A stretch of DNA of 64,000 bases. It comes from Aspidiotus rigidus (lineage: Eukaryota > Arthropoda > Insecta > Hemiptera > Diaspididae). The stretch is taken from assembly GCA_035079385.1 (NCBI GenBank), contig JAVHKY010000059.1:1972001-2036000 (forward strand), in the 5' to 3' direction. The translations under genes were made by a program, and so were the position numbers. Shown here one piece after another: positions 44,638 to 57,608 of this stretch. The notes under the pieces are model-generated. The model had not been told where the DNA came from. It did not search any database and saw only the letters and a list, made by a program, of their open reading frames with translations. Numbering within the stretch: the first letter of the stretch is position 1; every line of letters starts with the position of its first letter.

Positions 44638-46653
44638 GTCCAGTCAATAAAGAATTTTTATGGGCCATAAATGTGACGGAAGGTTTTGCTTCTGTAATGT
44701 GCTCAGGATAATCCCCTGATTGAAATACCGATGAATCCTACGCGCTCCGTCTCTCGCAAAGTCCCCCCGCGGCCTTCTTTATCCCCAAAATTCAGTTTTT
44801 CGCAATTTTCTCGAAATCTAGGTATTTTAGAGAAAAAAGTTTCAAACGAAAGTTGTTCCTCGTAAAATTTTCTACAAGATTCACTATTTATTTGTTACCT
44901 TACGTTCATTGGTTGGTCTGAAAATTGCCATTTTTAAATACCTCATTCTGTTCTTACGAGCCATTTTTTACGTTATATCGGATTAAATTGAAAATTTAGA
45001 AAGACATCTTTTAGGTAAAAGTTGTTCATCATAATTTTCCTTACAATAATCAGACCAAATATTTTAAAAAATTCAAAATTCTAGGGCTTTCATTGTTTCG
45101 CGTTTAGACAGTAATAAGCGTGAATGTACTGAAGATTCCGAGAAGTGAACTCGAATGTGGGCGAGAATTCGCTATGAATCAGTGCCTGTAAGTTCTATAC
45201 TGTATACTCGGTTTACTCGTTTGGGATATTTGTGGATTTAGTGTCACTGATTCCTGGTTTGAAGTTAACATTTGGGTAATGAAACTGTCTTCAACTTACT
45301 CGAGACCAGATTACACTGGGAGCTTATCGTGCTAACTCCAAACTTAGCCTATGCGCGGAGCCCTTAGAACCTCTCCACCACTTTCAAAGAATCCTCCGAC
45401 TTTTTATCCTCTGTCTTCCGATTTCCACAACTTCCAACTAACAATCAAACCTTTCTCCTTCACAACATCCAATCACCCACCAAACATATTTGTCTCCGAT
45501 TCAATCCACTACAACCTTTATATTTGACTTCCCCCTCCTTAGACTCCCCCTTAACCTAAAATACGTCTCGACCCCACAGAAAGACTCAAGTCCGACAAAA
45601 TTGTTTATACTTTACATATCAGGAAACTATTCTCACTACACACTTTGCCTCTCCAGTGGGTCTGAAACATCTAATAAAGCAGCCTACGTAATACTCGGTC
45701 GACTGGGAAATGCCAAACCTATGAGCCTATTCACCTACCTCACCCACTTTCTCCAATTACCCCCGAACGGCAAATTCCTTCTTCTTTCTCTTCACTACAC
45801 TCCCTTACAAACTCATACAACTCTAACCCAATCATGCAACGCATCCCCCTCACACTTGACAATCTAGACTCAATTAGCACGCAAATAATTTTCTAATGGA
45901 TCCCCAGGCACGTTGACCTCTTCGAACATGACGCTGTTGATCAAGCCGCCAAACAAGCTACCTCCTTCCCCGAATAACTGATGATTCCACTGTCCTATCT
46001 CTAGACTATAAAAATCTTTTTATTCAGTAATTATTTGAGGGGGGGAGGAATGTTTTGTATCCATAATAATGTGTGTCACTATTTTTGATTATATAGGAAA
46101 TTCTTAAACCAAGAATATGATTTTTTGAAATACTACAAATAGCTTACGTGTACAACAAAATTCGCCATTTTTGAACCAACCAATAGATGTCCAAAATCAC
46201 CTCAAGTTAGTACTGAGGAAGTTTTCTTCAGTGAAATTATTTTTTCAATTCTTGGAAAAATTGTAACAAATGCAAAAATTGAACCAAAACTGTTACTATA
46301 ATCCGGTATAACGTAAAAAGTGGCTCGTAAGAACAAAATGAAGTACTTAAATGGCAATTTTCACCCCAACCAATGAACGTAAGGTAACAAATGAATAGTG
46401 AATCTTATAGACAATTTTACGAGGAACAACTTTCATTTGAAACTTTTTTCTCTAAAATATGTAGTTTTCGAGAAAATTGCGAAAAACTGAATTTTGGGGA
46501 TGAAGCGGGCCGCGGGGGGACTTTGCGGGAGGCAGAGCGCGTAGGACCCATCGGTATTTCAATCAGGGGATTATCCTGAGCACATTACAAAAGAAAAACC
46601 TTCCGTCACATTTATGGCCCATAATAGTAATTTTTCATCTTTATTGACTGGAC
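44638..46653. mobile_element. DNA element with terminal inverted repeats of about 355 bp (copy A)
   Basis: GTCCAGTCAATAAAG at 44638 and its reverse complement ending at 46653 are each flanked by TA (44636-44637 and 46654-46655). The inverted repeat continues inward for about 355 bp with roughly 90-95 percent identity by eye (for example ATAAATGTGACGGAAGGTTT against its complement near 46600). The TA flanks suggest a TA-targeting superfamily such as Tc1/mariner, but no transposase is seen. The interior contains a decayed LINE at 45310-46030. Related to copy B at 51585-53955. Confidence 0.85.
45310..46030 (+). pseudogene. Decayed internal fragment of the I-type LINE (RT thumb to RNase H)
   Basis: Reads GAYRANSKLSLCAEP near 45325, then (across stops and shifts) HYTLCLSSGSETSNKAAYVI near 45635 and FLQLPPNGKFLLLS near 45745, ending with DAVDQAAKQAT-like codons near 45935. 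These match, in order, RTSPKLSLCAEAPDP, HSLCLTDGSKTSTKAAYAHS and SQLPPNGKFIILTDS of the copy at 58458-60240. The first catalytic Asp of RNase H (TDGS) reads SSGS. It lies inside element A and lacks its own tail. Confidence 0.8.
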
Positions 46654-46655
46654 TA

Positions 46656-47303
46656 AAGTGGCTGTCCCAGACTTTGAAAAGTATTGTTACATTAAAAAAA
46701 ACGGTATTTTATCGAAAAATTCTCCAAGTTTTATATCAAGTAGGATAAATGCATTTAGATAGCGGTTACTTTTTCGTTGTGGGAGATGAATAAACTACAA
46801 ACACAAAAATGAGATACCTTCGGGTATCAACACTCATTGGCTAAACACGCCCACCCGCCAGAAATCATACCAAGGCATAATTATTTTCGGGTGGAATGTG
46901 ACTTGGAGGTCTGAATACATCAGAAACATCACTTTCCATCAGATTGACTTCATATACAACTGTCCTTGATTGGCGGTCTCCATTTACCACATCATCATTC
47001 TGTCTTCGCTTTTTCAATGTAGGTAATGTAACAATTACACGATTGAAGGCGAGACACTGAAGAGGATGGACGAGTCAAGGGCTTTGGGAGTACAAATTCA
47101 AAGTGACCTCCGTTACAATAAGCTCATACCAAATAAAGCGTCAAGAGAGCTTCCAATGATACCCCCCTTCCCCACCTAAGATCGAAATTCTTCCAAGTCA
47201 CCCTCCGATCATATATAGCTTGGAGGTCAAAATTTCGACAGGGAACCTGTTTTATCGGAGGGTTCGGAAAAAGTGTACGCCATCCAGCCATCTGGCAACC
47301 TTA
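46656..47303. other. Intergenic; dispersed motif near 47180-47270
   Basis: No gene seen. The dispersed motif (AAATTCTTCCAAGTCACCCT, then ATATATAGCTTGGAGGTC and AGGGAACCTGTTTTAT) is present near 47180-47260. Confidence 0.5.
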
Positions 47304-47420
47304 GGGCCAGTTTTACCAAAGTGCTAATCCTAGCTTAAGTCACCAAAATCGGGTGCTTTATTGGCTAAATCGGAGCTTAATCTGTCACGTGACTTTAAGC
47401 GTTGTTGGTAAAACTGGCCC
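47304..47420. mobile_element. 117-bp MITE with GGGCCAGTTTTACCAA inverted ends
   Basis: GGGCCAGTTTTACCAA (47304-47319) and TTGGTAAAACTGGCCC (47405-47420) are perfect 16-bp inverted repeats. Flanking triplets are TTA and TCA. A three-base TTA/TAA-type duplication would fit PIF/Harbinger, but the match is imperfect, so the superfamily is a guess. Confidence 0.85.
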
Positions 47421-48124
47421 TCAAGGTCGTTTAGAGATCGACCTCCTGTTATATAGAGCTTGGAGGTCGAGAATTTTTCGCAGGGAACCTGTTCTATGAG
47501 TCAAATTGGTTTCGGTATTGAGAATTCAAGGAAGCCGAGACCTACTATAAAGTTAGTATGAAAGAGGCCTAGACCCACTACAAAACCTAGTATAAAATAG
47601 GACGTCTTCAGTGACCTGGACGTATCTTAGGGACTCCGAAATATGAAGCTCCAGAGTCGAAATTTTTTCAAGTTTTTCGCCGGACGGCGCACGGCGAATT
47701 TCTCAGAACCCCCGCATAGAACAGGTTCCCTGTTAACATTTTCACCCTCGAGCCGTAATATGTGAAAGAAGGGAAACTTGTGGTGTTTGAAACATTGCAT
47801 ATCTGGCTCATTGAAGGGGCTAAGCCAATTTGTGTATGAAGCATTGAATGTCTAGTTACTTGAAGGGGCTATCCTGATGCGGGTCATATCATGCATTATT
47901 TTTCAACCTATGAAATAAGTTCCCTGCTTTCCTCGTTTAACATCGTTAAGGAAGCCGTCGTTTGTCCAAGTCCCCCTCTTGTTATATTATAGCTTTTAAG
48001 TTCGGGTCTGTGACGTCACAGTCTGATGACATCATAAATCCGACATAAAACAGATTTCCTGCCACCCCTCGTTCAACTCCCTTGAAGAACCCGTGAGTTT
48101 TTTCCAAGTCACACTCCTATCATA
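47421..48124. other. Cluster of a dispersed repeat motif, no gene
   Basis: Variants of AGGGAACCTGTTYTAT (or its complement) occur near 47485, 47715, 47920 and 48050, alternating with TTGGAGGTCGA and CCAAGTCCCCCTCTTGTTAT blocks. This looks like several truncated copies of one interspersed repeat. Confidence 0.55.
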
Positions 48125-48320
48125 GGGCGCGGCGAAAGTTCCGAGCCCGATTTGCATGATTAAAAAAGAACGAAAAAAGAAAATGAAGAAAAAATGAGAA
48201 AAACTCATCCAAAAAATTTTTGGAGAAACTTTTTTTCCAATTAAATTACGATTTTTCCTCATTTTTTCTTTCGTTTTTTCTAATCGTGCAAATCGGGGGC
48301 GCAGAACTTTTGCCGCGCCC
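48125..48320. mobile_element. 196-bp MITE with long inverted repeats, flanked by TA
   Basis: Starts GGGCGCGGCGAAAGTTC and ends GAACTTTTGCCGCGCCC. The inverted arms extend about 60 bp (GCCCGATTTGCATGATTAAA against its complement) with a few mismatches. TA is present on both sides (48123-48124 and 48321-48322). Nearly the whole element could fold into one hairpin. Confidence 0.88.
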
Positions 48321-48322
48321 TA

Positions 48323-51300
48323 CTATGACTGAAAAGTTTTCCGAAAATGATGACCTCACAAAAGTCGGACGCGTTCGTGCACGTTTTTTTAGGATGCCCC
48401 CTCCCCCTTCGCTAAAATATATATACTCGCACATTCAAAACCTCCCCTTTCTACTTGGACAGAAAACTCACCTTCGTCGATTGCAAGTGGTACATCTTTT
48501 TTCTCTCGAGTAACAATCAATACTATACTCTTCTGAATTCCAACTCAAAAGTCATTCAACTGAGAATGAAGATGTTGTTCAAGAAGCTTCCGCAGAACTC
48601 CTCTTCTATAGTGCGTTGAGATCAACAAAGTCACGTAGATTTACTGGCCCACAAATAAGGCAAAAACTGATTCGAGAACACGCGTTCGTTTCTAACTTCA
48701 GAAAGTTCACTAATTTCCCTTCTTCTCTCTCCAGTTTTCGTTTAATACGTAATGTACATATAGCTAGGGTGTAAATAGTAGATGCTCGTTAAGTCGTACG
48801 TAGGTCGTTTTCTTCATCTCGGAGTTAACATTTTTATTTCTTTTGCGACGAAGACGACGAACAACCCGATAAACACAATGTATAAGAAAGCTTTCGTCTT
48901 AACGAAACGAAAGCGTCACATACGTCCGTTTAAGCTCACACAATACTCCTATACCACCCAATCTTTGCGTATACCTACAATATTCTCTTTCTTTCGCTAT
49001 TGCTCTCTACTCGAAAACAAGGAAATGAAAACAAAGAAGATTCAGCGTTTATCCCGCCCTTGACGAAGCAGAAAGAAAAATTGTACTTAAAACCGTATGC
49101 AGGGTTTCTTTCTTCTTCTTCTTCTCCTTTTTTTTTTGTTTGTTATTTGTTTTTGCGAAGTTGGCGTTTCCAACATCCACATGGAGATATTTTTGTCCGA
49201 AATGTTACAAGCAATGAAAGAACTGAAATCGAATAAACGACCAGAAAGAGAAAGATAAACACTTCGGTCACGGGACAGTCATCGAAAAGAAAACATTTGC
49301 TGAACAGGAAATTAAGTTCAACTTTCGCAATTTACATACACGTCACATGTATATATCATGTAAATTGAAGAACGTGTCCCCGAAGGTCCGCCAATTCCAA
49401 GAACCAAATAAAAGAGTTCAACTCGCTCTTTCCCTTATAGTGACAGTCGACTGGTCATATCAAAATGAAAGATTCTGTACCACCGAAGAAATTTTATTTG
49501 TTCACATTCGACAGCATGGCAGTCACTCCCCCCCACCCCCTTTAGTGAGCGTGATGCCCTCGGCCCACTCAGAGACTTGAGGACATTTTTCTCCACTGAA
49601 GATACATCACATGTGACGAACGGATATAAAAACCTCAGCCGCCTTCCCTCCAACAAAAGTTGGGGGAATGATAGTTGAATTTTTCCAAATCCCAAACTAG
49701 ATCACGGCTCAACCTCCTATTAGAACCACAATTAAACGGAGGTACAGTATATTTTCCCCTCCATCCATGCTCCAAATGCAGATGAAAATCTTCTAGGTCA
49801 AGGTCATTTTGCAATCCCTACGATCGTGAAGTCAGGTTCCTATGAGGCTCAAGGGTGATCCATCCTCCCATCGGAAACACAGTTGGGCGGAGGGACACAT
49901 GTAAAAATGCAAGCCGTCTTCACGACCATTTTGTGCAGGTAGTAGGGCAGTAAAACTCCTCGATAGTAGGAGTCACGAGTACAAAATCAGACGAGCGTAC
50001 GGAGCAAAAAAGTCGACATAAGACAAAACTATGTTCAGCACAAAACCACCGGAAAGTAGTAAAGCATACGGAGAATCCAAGATCATAGAAAATTAATGTG
50101 ATTTAAAAACAAATTCAGTGCAATAAATCCTTTCCATTATCATCGTTCTTAGAACAAAATCTCGACTATACTCAACCAGAGGAGGAAATTAGGATGGAGG
50201 AGAAACGGATCATCAGAAGCTTCCTTATACAACATTACTTTTCCCATAGTCGAAAGAAAACACGGAATCATAAAATCAATACCCAAAAGCCATCTTCAAC
50301 CTGTCAGGAGGGAAGCAGTGACGTTCGCAAAATTAAACTGATGGACGAGATAAGGTGAAACGCGATGAATATAGATAGATATTTTTCGTAGGGGAAAATA
50401 GAGGACAATATCGAAGAAGAACACCACGAAAGGCAGAAGCGAGTAGGAAACACCAAAACCGTATACACGTACTACAATATCACGTTGAGGTAAACGTATT
50501 TTCGGGAAACTTCACCTACATTCAATCAATTTTCTTATAATGGTACAAAAACTTTTATTTGAAATAGTAGCACTGGTACGTGGCTATTATCAAGCAGAGC
50601 TATCATAAATTATTTAAAATTTTCCTCAGCAAACATAATCCCATGAATAGAACTGACCAAAAAAAAAACCAGACAAGTAAAATAAAGAGACCAAGTTATT
50701 TACGAGCATTTAGCTAGGATTAGAATAGGTACATTCGACACGAGAGTATCCCAACGAAGGACATTAAAATGTTCGTTACTTTGTTTTTAATATACAACAA
50801 TGATATCGTATATATCGCAAGAAAACGATAAAAACATTAATATCTTCACGTAAAATGGCACTTACAATCGACCAAAGAACGTTTCTCCAGCTCTTTCGTA
50901 CACTGATAAGGGACACATAAAACAAACAGAATGAAAGCAGCGAAGTGTTAATAAGTCGACGTCTAATCGTCGAGAAGCTGATGCAAGAATAAATTTCAGA
51001 ACCAGGAGCACTAAACCTCGCATACAATTACATCGGGAGTCATTCGAGTTTTTAGAAAATCCACATAAGTATCCCGTAAACCTTGAATCTTAAGAACGCA
51101 GTATCAAGAACGATCTAAATTAGATTTGGATGTCGATGAATTGAAAATTGAACGAAAAAATACTCCAAAGCCCGCTTCGAAGATCTTAAACAAGGCCAAA
51201 AAGCACCAAAACAAAAGGTCATCAAGAAGATAGCTCGAGTCCGTCAATCTTCTAAGCAAGAAGATGTTTTAGAGATAGCAGCATCAACTGGTCAATATTT

Positions 51301-51584
51301 TGCATTTTTTGTAACCTAAGGTTCCGAAGGGAAGACCCATTTCTCGAGGACGAATTGAATTAAGAAATGATAGTATGGAGAAATTTTTCATTCTTCCGGT
51401 AAAGTTTGAAACAAAAAAACTCTGCGAGGAAAGCAGTCGCGAAATCAGCACATCTCGAAGGAGAAACGGTTTCGCGATGTTTTGTATTTAGGAGTCCCAG
51501 GATCAAACCTCGGACGGACACAGAAGTATCTTTTCAAGTGCTTTCCTCATACAGTCAAAAGTGGTTTCATTGCGCAGCAAAGTA
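48323..51584. other. Intergenic, no gene seen
   Basis: No recognised protein. A dispersed-motif fragment (GAATTTTTCCAAATCCC) lies near 49678. A G-rich tract and a CTTCTTCTTCTT run (49110-49135) are the only other notable features. Confidence 0.4.
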
Positions 51585-53955
51585 GTCCAATGAAATAAGG
51601 CAAAAAAAAGGCTCTAGCTGGACATAATTGCGACAGTTAATTTTTTTCGTGAAAAAGGTTAGAAAGACCACCTGATGAAAATACTGAAAAGCTCACAGAA
51701 GCATGCCTCCCGTAAAAGCCTTTTTGTGACCACCATTGCCCCTCAAAATTCAGTTTTTTGCAATTTTTTCAAAAACTACGCACTGATTGGTTTTCAAAAC
51801 TGGTTTCAACTGACAATTAGGAAGAAAATACTTTACGTTATTCTGTAGCTTTTCCAATATTTTAAATAACTCCTATTTAAATTCATTGAATCAAAGTGGG
51901 ATTGATCCAAGTCTATTAATTGAGGTTGAGCTATTGATACATTGTAGTCGTTAGTTCAGAAAATAGTTCTCCACAATAGAAGTGTCCACTCCATTGAAGT
52001 ATTTTATAGTCAGACATCCAAGATAATGCTGTTTCTTTGTTGGATCTCCCATTCAGTTTTACTAACTTTTTATTTTGGTCCTAGTAAGGAAAGTGATAAA
52101 CCATCGGAGACACTGAGGTTTTGGAACCGCTGTAAATATCTCGTTCTATCTATCGACACAATAGTAAGATTTTGGTGGCAACTCAAGTAGGAAGGCAGGA
52201 CGCCATTGCGGTATCTAGGCTAAGCTAAGATGGATCCGCTGAGCGGCCAAAGTCTTTGTGGTTCGCAGACCTATTCAGGTAAAGATGTACCGGTCTGGTA
52301 GTGCCTGGAGTTTGTCTCACAAATTCAATACGGGTTCTGCAGAGGCTACTCTGTCCGAGGGTCTCGAGAGAATGAGTCTGTCAACTTGGTCACTTGAGGA
52401 CTTGTAACCATAGTATTGTGAAAAACAATGTTGTAGGTGATATGCAGGCTCGGATTTACAGGTACATTTTGGGGGGGGATATTCCGTTGTTCAAAAATTT
52501 TTTTCCTCGCTCCGCTCGGAAAATATAGTCGAATCGCACAATTTTAGTCTTTTTGGGAGGTTTTTTGGGGGGGCGGGATATATCCCCCTTATCCCCCCCC
52601 CCCGTAAATCGGCGCCTGATATGTGCGTATGAACACATGCGGCTTCACAACCATTCGGTGCTGGTGGAGTTGCACCAAACTCACAGGTGGGTTAAAGAAT
52701 TGCGAGTTGTAGCGGCTGCTGTGGTTTACAAATTCAGCATTTTTGTTGCCTTGTTGTATGTGTGTCCATAGGTCATTGTTGAGTTACTACATAACGGCGT
52801 AAGTTTGCATATTGAACCGCTGAGTTTTGAATATGTTGTATTTGGAACCATGGGTCGCCTCTACAAGTTTTCTTGTTGAACTTCTGAGTCTTACATATAT
52901 TGTACTTGGACCTTATAGTAGTGGTAAGTCGTCGAACAATGCTTTAATAGTGTTGAGTTAATTCTGAGAGGGTGACGACAATTTTTTTTTTTCAACTGGC
53001 AAATGAATGAAATAATGGAGAACTTGAAAGAATAGTAAGATTGTGGCATTGGTGTTTGAAACTTACGAGTTATGAATCATGCTTAGATAAAAAGAGAAAT
53101 GAGGAATCTTGATACCTTCCTACTCAGTCAAAGTTTAGAGTCGAAGTTGTGGTCATAAAGTAATTAAAACATCGGTGCAGTTGAAAAGGCCGTCGTGCAG
53201 TGCCTACTTGAGTGCGAGCAGCTTAATGGCAACTCCTCGATTCCTTTGTAGCCGTTTGCCTATAGAAACTCATATAGAATTCTGAGATGCTGTGTCAAAG
53301 GCTTTGTTGAGATGACAGTGTCAAGAGAGCTTTGTATCATTTACAAAGATTTGTATACTGGGTTAAATTTACATATTGTCTAGAAATGTACAGTTGGTGG
53401 TAAATTATTGGAGAAAAGGTTCATGAAACAATACTAAGATAGATACAGCCGAGGAACTGAGTCTGTGTTAACCGTTGTGACACGATAAGAGAGCGGCAAC
53501 TGAGTGGATTGAATGTACCAATCAGAAGGAAACGCGACTGATCCAGACAAGACGTTTAGACTCTACTTACGTTGGTTATTTTTGCCTGCATTGCCTAAAG
53601 AATACTATCTCAGGGATGAATCTTCGCACCATGAATGAAATATTACATGGAGAAATCACTATAAGCAATTTTTGAGCCAACCAATAGGCTCAAAGTACAA
53701 GCGAGTAATATATCATACAGCAAATTTGATGAGGATCAACTTTTGTTTGAAACTTTTTTCTCTAAAATTCGTAGTGTTCGAGAAAATTGCAAAAAACTGA
53801 ATTTTCCGGGGTACCGGTGGTCACAATAGAGGTTTACCCGGAGGCGGGGCGCTATGGAATCTCAAATGTTTTCATCAAGTGGTCTTAATGACCACTTTCA
53901 CGAAAAAAGTGTACCATCACAATTACGTCCAGGTAAAAGTCTAATTTGACTGAAC
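51585..53955. mobile_element. DNA element with long terminal inverted repeats (copy B)
   Basis: GTCCAATGAAATAAG at 51585 and the complementary end GACTGAAC at 53955 are flanked by TA (51583-51584, 53956-53957). Inverted similarity extends about 220 bp: CTGGACATAATTGCGACAG, GACCACCTGATGAAAA and TTTGTGACCACC on the left find complements near 53925, 53875 and 53815. The inner part AATTCAGTTTTTTGCAATTT is shared with copy A, so A and B belong to one family although B's arms have diverged more. No transposase recognised. Contains the MITE at 52445-52618. Confidence 0.78.
52445..52618. mobile_element. hAT-like MITE nested in element B
   Basis: Left end CAGGCTCGGATTTAC and right end GTAAATCGGCGCCTG are inverted repeats with two mismatches. 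ATATG is present directly outside both ends (52440-52444 and 52619-52623). The interior holds G-runs and C-runs (52470-52480, 52565-52604) that could pair. CAG...CTG ends resemble hAT, although the visible duplication is 5 bp rather than 8. Confidence 0.75.
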
Positions 53956-53957
53956 TA

Positions 53958-56744
53958 GAGCTGTTCCAAGCACTGGTAAAAATGGCTCCATACTGACCGT
54001 CGAACTTCGTATGAAGACGGCGTAACAAAATTAAGAATTTCGGCATTTATCGCATATTAACTTCAATTTAATCATCAACAACATTCAAGCTAGACGAATG
54101 CCCTCGTACAAATATCGTCTTGTCAAACGAGCTCGAGAATTTTCACTTCTACAATCTGCATCAGGTGAAAACCAACTTCGAAACATTTTCATCGATAAAA
54201 TATTTCGTCAACTTAGACACGCGGAAATCGAACTCGAGAACGAGGAAAATGAAGCAGCTTCCTGCTCGAAGTGGGCGTTTTAATTAATTCGAAAATTAAT
54301 TAGAACGTCAAAAACGAAATCGCAATTCGAGAAAAATATATACGGACGGTATACATTCGTCGTGGGCAAATAATAAGTAGATGCTGCTTTGAAGTTTCCA
54401 CGCTCATCAAGCGCGTCTCGCGGCCAATCGATTTTTTCATTCAAAATAACAACATTTGTACACCGAGAGTGCAACGCACGTTCGGTAGGTCTTTTTAGGC
54501 TTTTACGAGCTTTGATAAATTAACGTCACACATCCGAACATTTCTGCCTTCAGGAATATTCGAATACACATTCTGCTACTATAGTATAAAAATTATTCAG
54601 AATCGCTGATGACTTCGAATTTCAATTTTTTTTTTTTTTTTTTCGTCCCCCATGTTGCCCCCTCATTCGCTTTCCTAGACCATCCTTCCCTCCTTCGAAC
54701 GAAGCATACAGCAATTAATCATGATGCTCCCACACTCTGACAAGAACACAGAAGAGCATAATTATGAAAATCCTATCGCGTGTTCGATTTCGTGAGCGCG
54801 TGTAAGAAAAATTACAACTCGCGGACACGAAAACTAATTACCGAAAGCGATCTTGAAATATAAGATCACTTTACGACGCTTTTGATCCACGACAAATTAA
54901 CAACCGGGACATGGAACGGCCATAACAAAAGTATAGATTATAGAAACTAATACGAGTATACCTTTCATATTTACATGTACACATCTGAAAAACGGTAGGA
55001 TCCTTCTTCACACCAACCGAAACACCATTATTGTACTTACCTGTAAACAAAAACACAAATTATCATTTAGTCACAACCTTGTATTGTATTTCATATATTA
55101 TTCGCTTACATAATAAAACAATAAAAATTCGTTTCTATTCGACTTTTTCGCGCAGCACTGTACAGTTAAAATAACCATGAATGTAATAGAGCACGTAACT
55201 CTGATGAACGACCGAAACGAGTACATTATAGTAAAGTCTCATTTTCCCGAAGGTGTTTCCTAAATCAGATCTAAATTACATGATGGACGAGAAAACTTCG
55301 AGACTTCTTCAATCAAAGTATAGTCAAACAAATCCGTTTTCGCCATTTATACATTCAAACTATCTACGCTAAGAGAGTAGGAAAGAAGAAAGAACTGCTC
55401 GCTGCAACACCTGACGCTTTCACTTTAATGACTTCGAATTCACCCTTTCCAAAGGGAAAAGTACGTAGGTATCTAAGGATTAAATCTATATCGAATACTT
55501 AAACACAAAATACTCGAGCAAATTGTCTCGTATGTTACGATGGAAAACTCTTCTTCGTCTGCACCCAGTAACAAATACAAATAATTCAACAAGTCAAAAA
55601 CGTACTCGCTTTGGCTCGATAAAACCACGTCGAAATTGAAAATTCAAAGCAAAGGTACTACGAAGCTGTCGCCACTTGATGAAGGAGAATTAGGATGATG
55701 AAATAACGTCGCAATATCGGTAAGCGAGAAAATTACATTCGAAAATTCAGCTATCACAGTTCGAAATACTTCTTCGATTAAATTTGCTCTCATTGTCATG
55801 TTCAGATTGGACACAATGACATTAATTTCAACAACAGTGACTCTCGTCACACTTTTAGCGGCAAGCGGCATTCTATGAACTCGGACAGAACAAAATTTTG
55901 AACAATTTTCAGATGTTCCTTGAGGTTTGGTTTTCCTTCTTTCTTATAATCCGATCATCTTCCTAGACGATGATATCTTTACCAATTCGACGCAATATAC
56001 CTTATTGAGGCTATTAACAATTCGATTTTCTTGAAAATTAGGTTTTTAAATGTATGGGCTAAGAATAGATTTCATCATTCCCAATTCTAATTGTGACGCA
56101 GAATAAAGAAACCGATAAAAACAAAAAAAGACGTTAGGCGGAAAAACGCGTTCAAAATAAAGCATAAAGACTCTGATACAAAGATTGCACCATCGAAAAA
56201 AAGAGAAACACCGCAAAAAGTTAAAGTCATTTCCAGCAGACATTTATGTTTGATTTTGTAAAAATATTTCATTATTAAATTTATTTTTTAGAAATTAAAT
56301 TAAGTTGATTTGACATAAAATTATGAAATTGAACTTTAATCAAACGAATGAATAAAAATATTCATTTGTTAAATTGAAAAATATAAAATGATAATATTCA
56401 AATTGTCATTAAATTTAGAGTATTATATAATTTATCAATATAAAAAATGATTAAGTGAATAAAAGAAATAATATTATAATTAAAGAATAGTTATCACTGT
56501 AATTCTATTTCATTGATTTGGAATATATTCCATTTTAATAAGGGTATTTTATTAAGGGTGTATAATTTTCTCATTCATTATCGCTGAATAGTTTGTTTTC
56601 ACATGTAATATAATATCGATAATTTATTGAAGTAATATTCATTGGTAAAAGTTTTAAATACATTCTATTTAATAGAATATTTTTTTCAATTCTTTTTTTT
56701 TTTGTATATCAATAGGAAAATAAATTTAGGATTTTTCAGTGGAA
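53958..56744. other. Intergenic, no gene seen
   Basis: Strongly AT-rich, increasingly so after 56250. A 20-nt T-run lies near 54630. No protein motif recognised in the short frames. Confidence 0.4.
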
Positions 56745-57608
56745 AATTTATTCTCACAATAACTTTCAGTTTAATTTTTCTTTTAAATTAATTGAAATAC
56801 ACATTTATTTTCCAAGTTTTGATGAATTTTACAAATTTTTGTTCTTCAATTAAATTTCAAATTCAAGAAGTCATTACAGTATCATTTTGAAAAAATGAAG
56901 AACTCGATTAAAATAATTTTAAATTAGATTTTAATTTCAATATTACCATGTCCTCACTGCCCGTCAATTCAAAATAACTGACTAGTCGAAACACGGTGAT
57001 TGGAATTGAAAATCATTTAATGATATTATCATTATCGACAATTAAAATAAACAAGATGAACAAAATTAAATTATTAAAGTTCTTTTAAATTTCAACTAAT
57101 TATTAATAGAAAAATTGATTATCAATATTTCTGAACAAAATTTTAAATGAGTAAATAAATTAATTGATTTAATCAATAAAAAGACAGTATGATGATATCA
57201 ATTTTATTAATAATAATTTATTTTCTTGAACATTTCCTCGTATACATCGGGAGGGGGATGGAAAGAACTTCTGGCCGTTCAGCTACATGTTAAGTAGGAA
57301 GGGGCTTCAAAAACTTTCAACTTTCAGTCTATACCGGGTGGACGTCACAAGTTAAGTGGGAGTTTCACAATAATTTTCAGCTTAATTTTTCTTTTAGATT
57401 GATAGATATACATAATTACTTATTTTCCGAATTTTAATGAATTTTAAAAATTTTTATTCTTTAATTAAATTTCAAATTGAAGAAGTCATTATGGTATCAT
57501 TAAAAAAAAATGAAGAACTCGATTAAAATAATTATAAATTTGATTTCAATTTCAATATTATCATGTCCTCATTGCCCGTCAATTCAAAATAACTGACTAG
57601 TCGAAATA

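Noticed and set aside
51480..51530. A tRNA-like B-box on the minus strand (GGTTTGATCCTGGG)
   Set aside because: No matching A-box or cloverleaf stems could be drawn at the proper distance.
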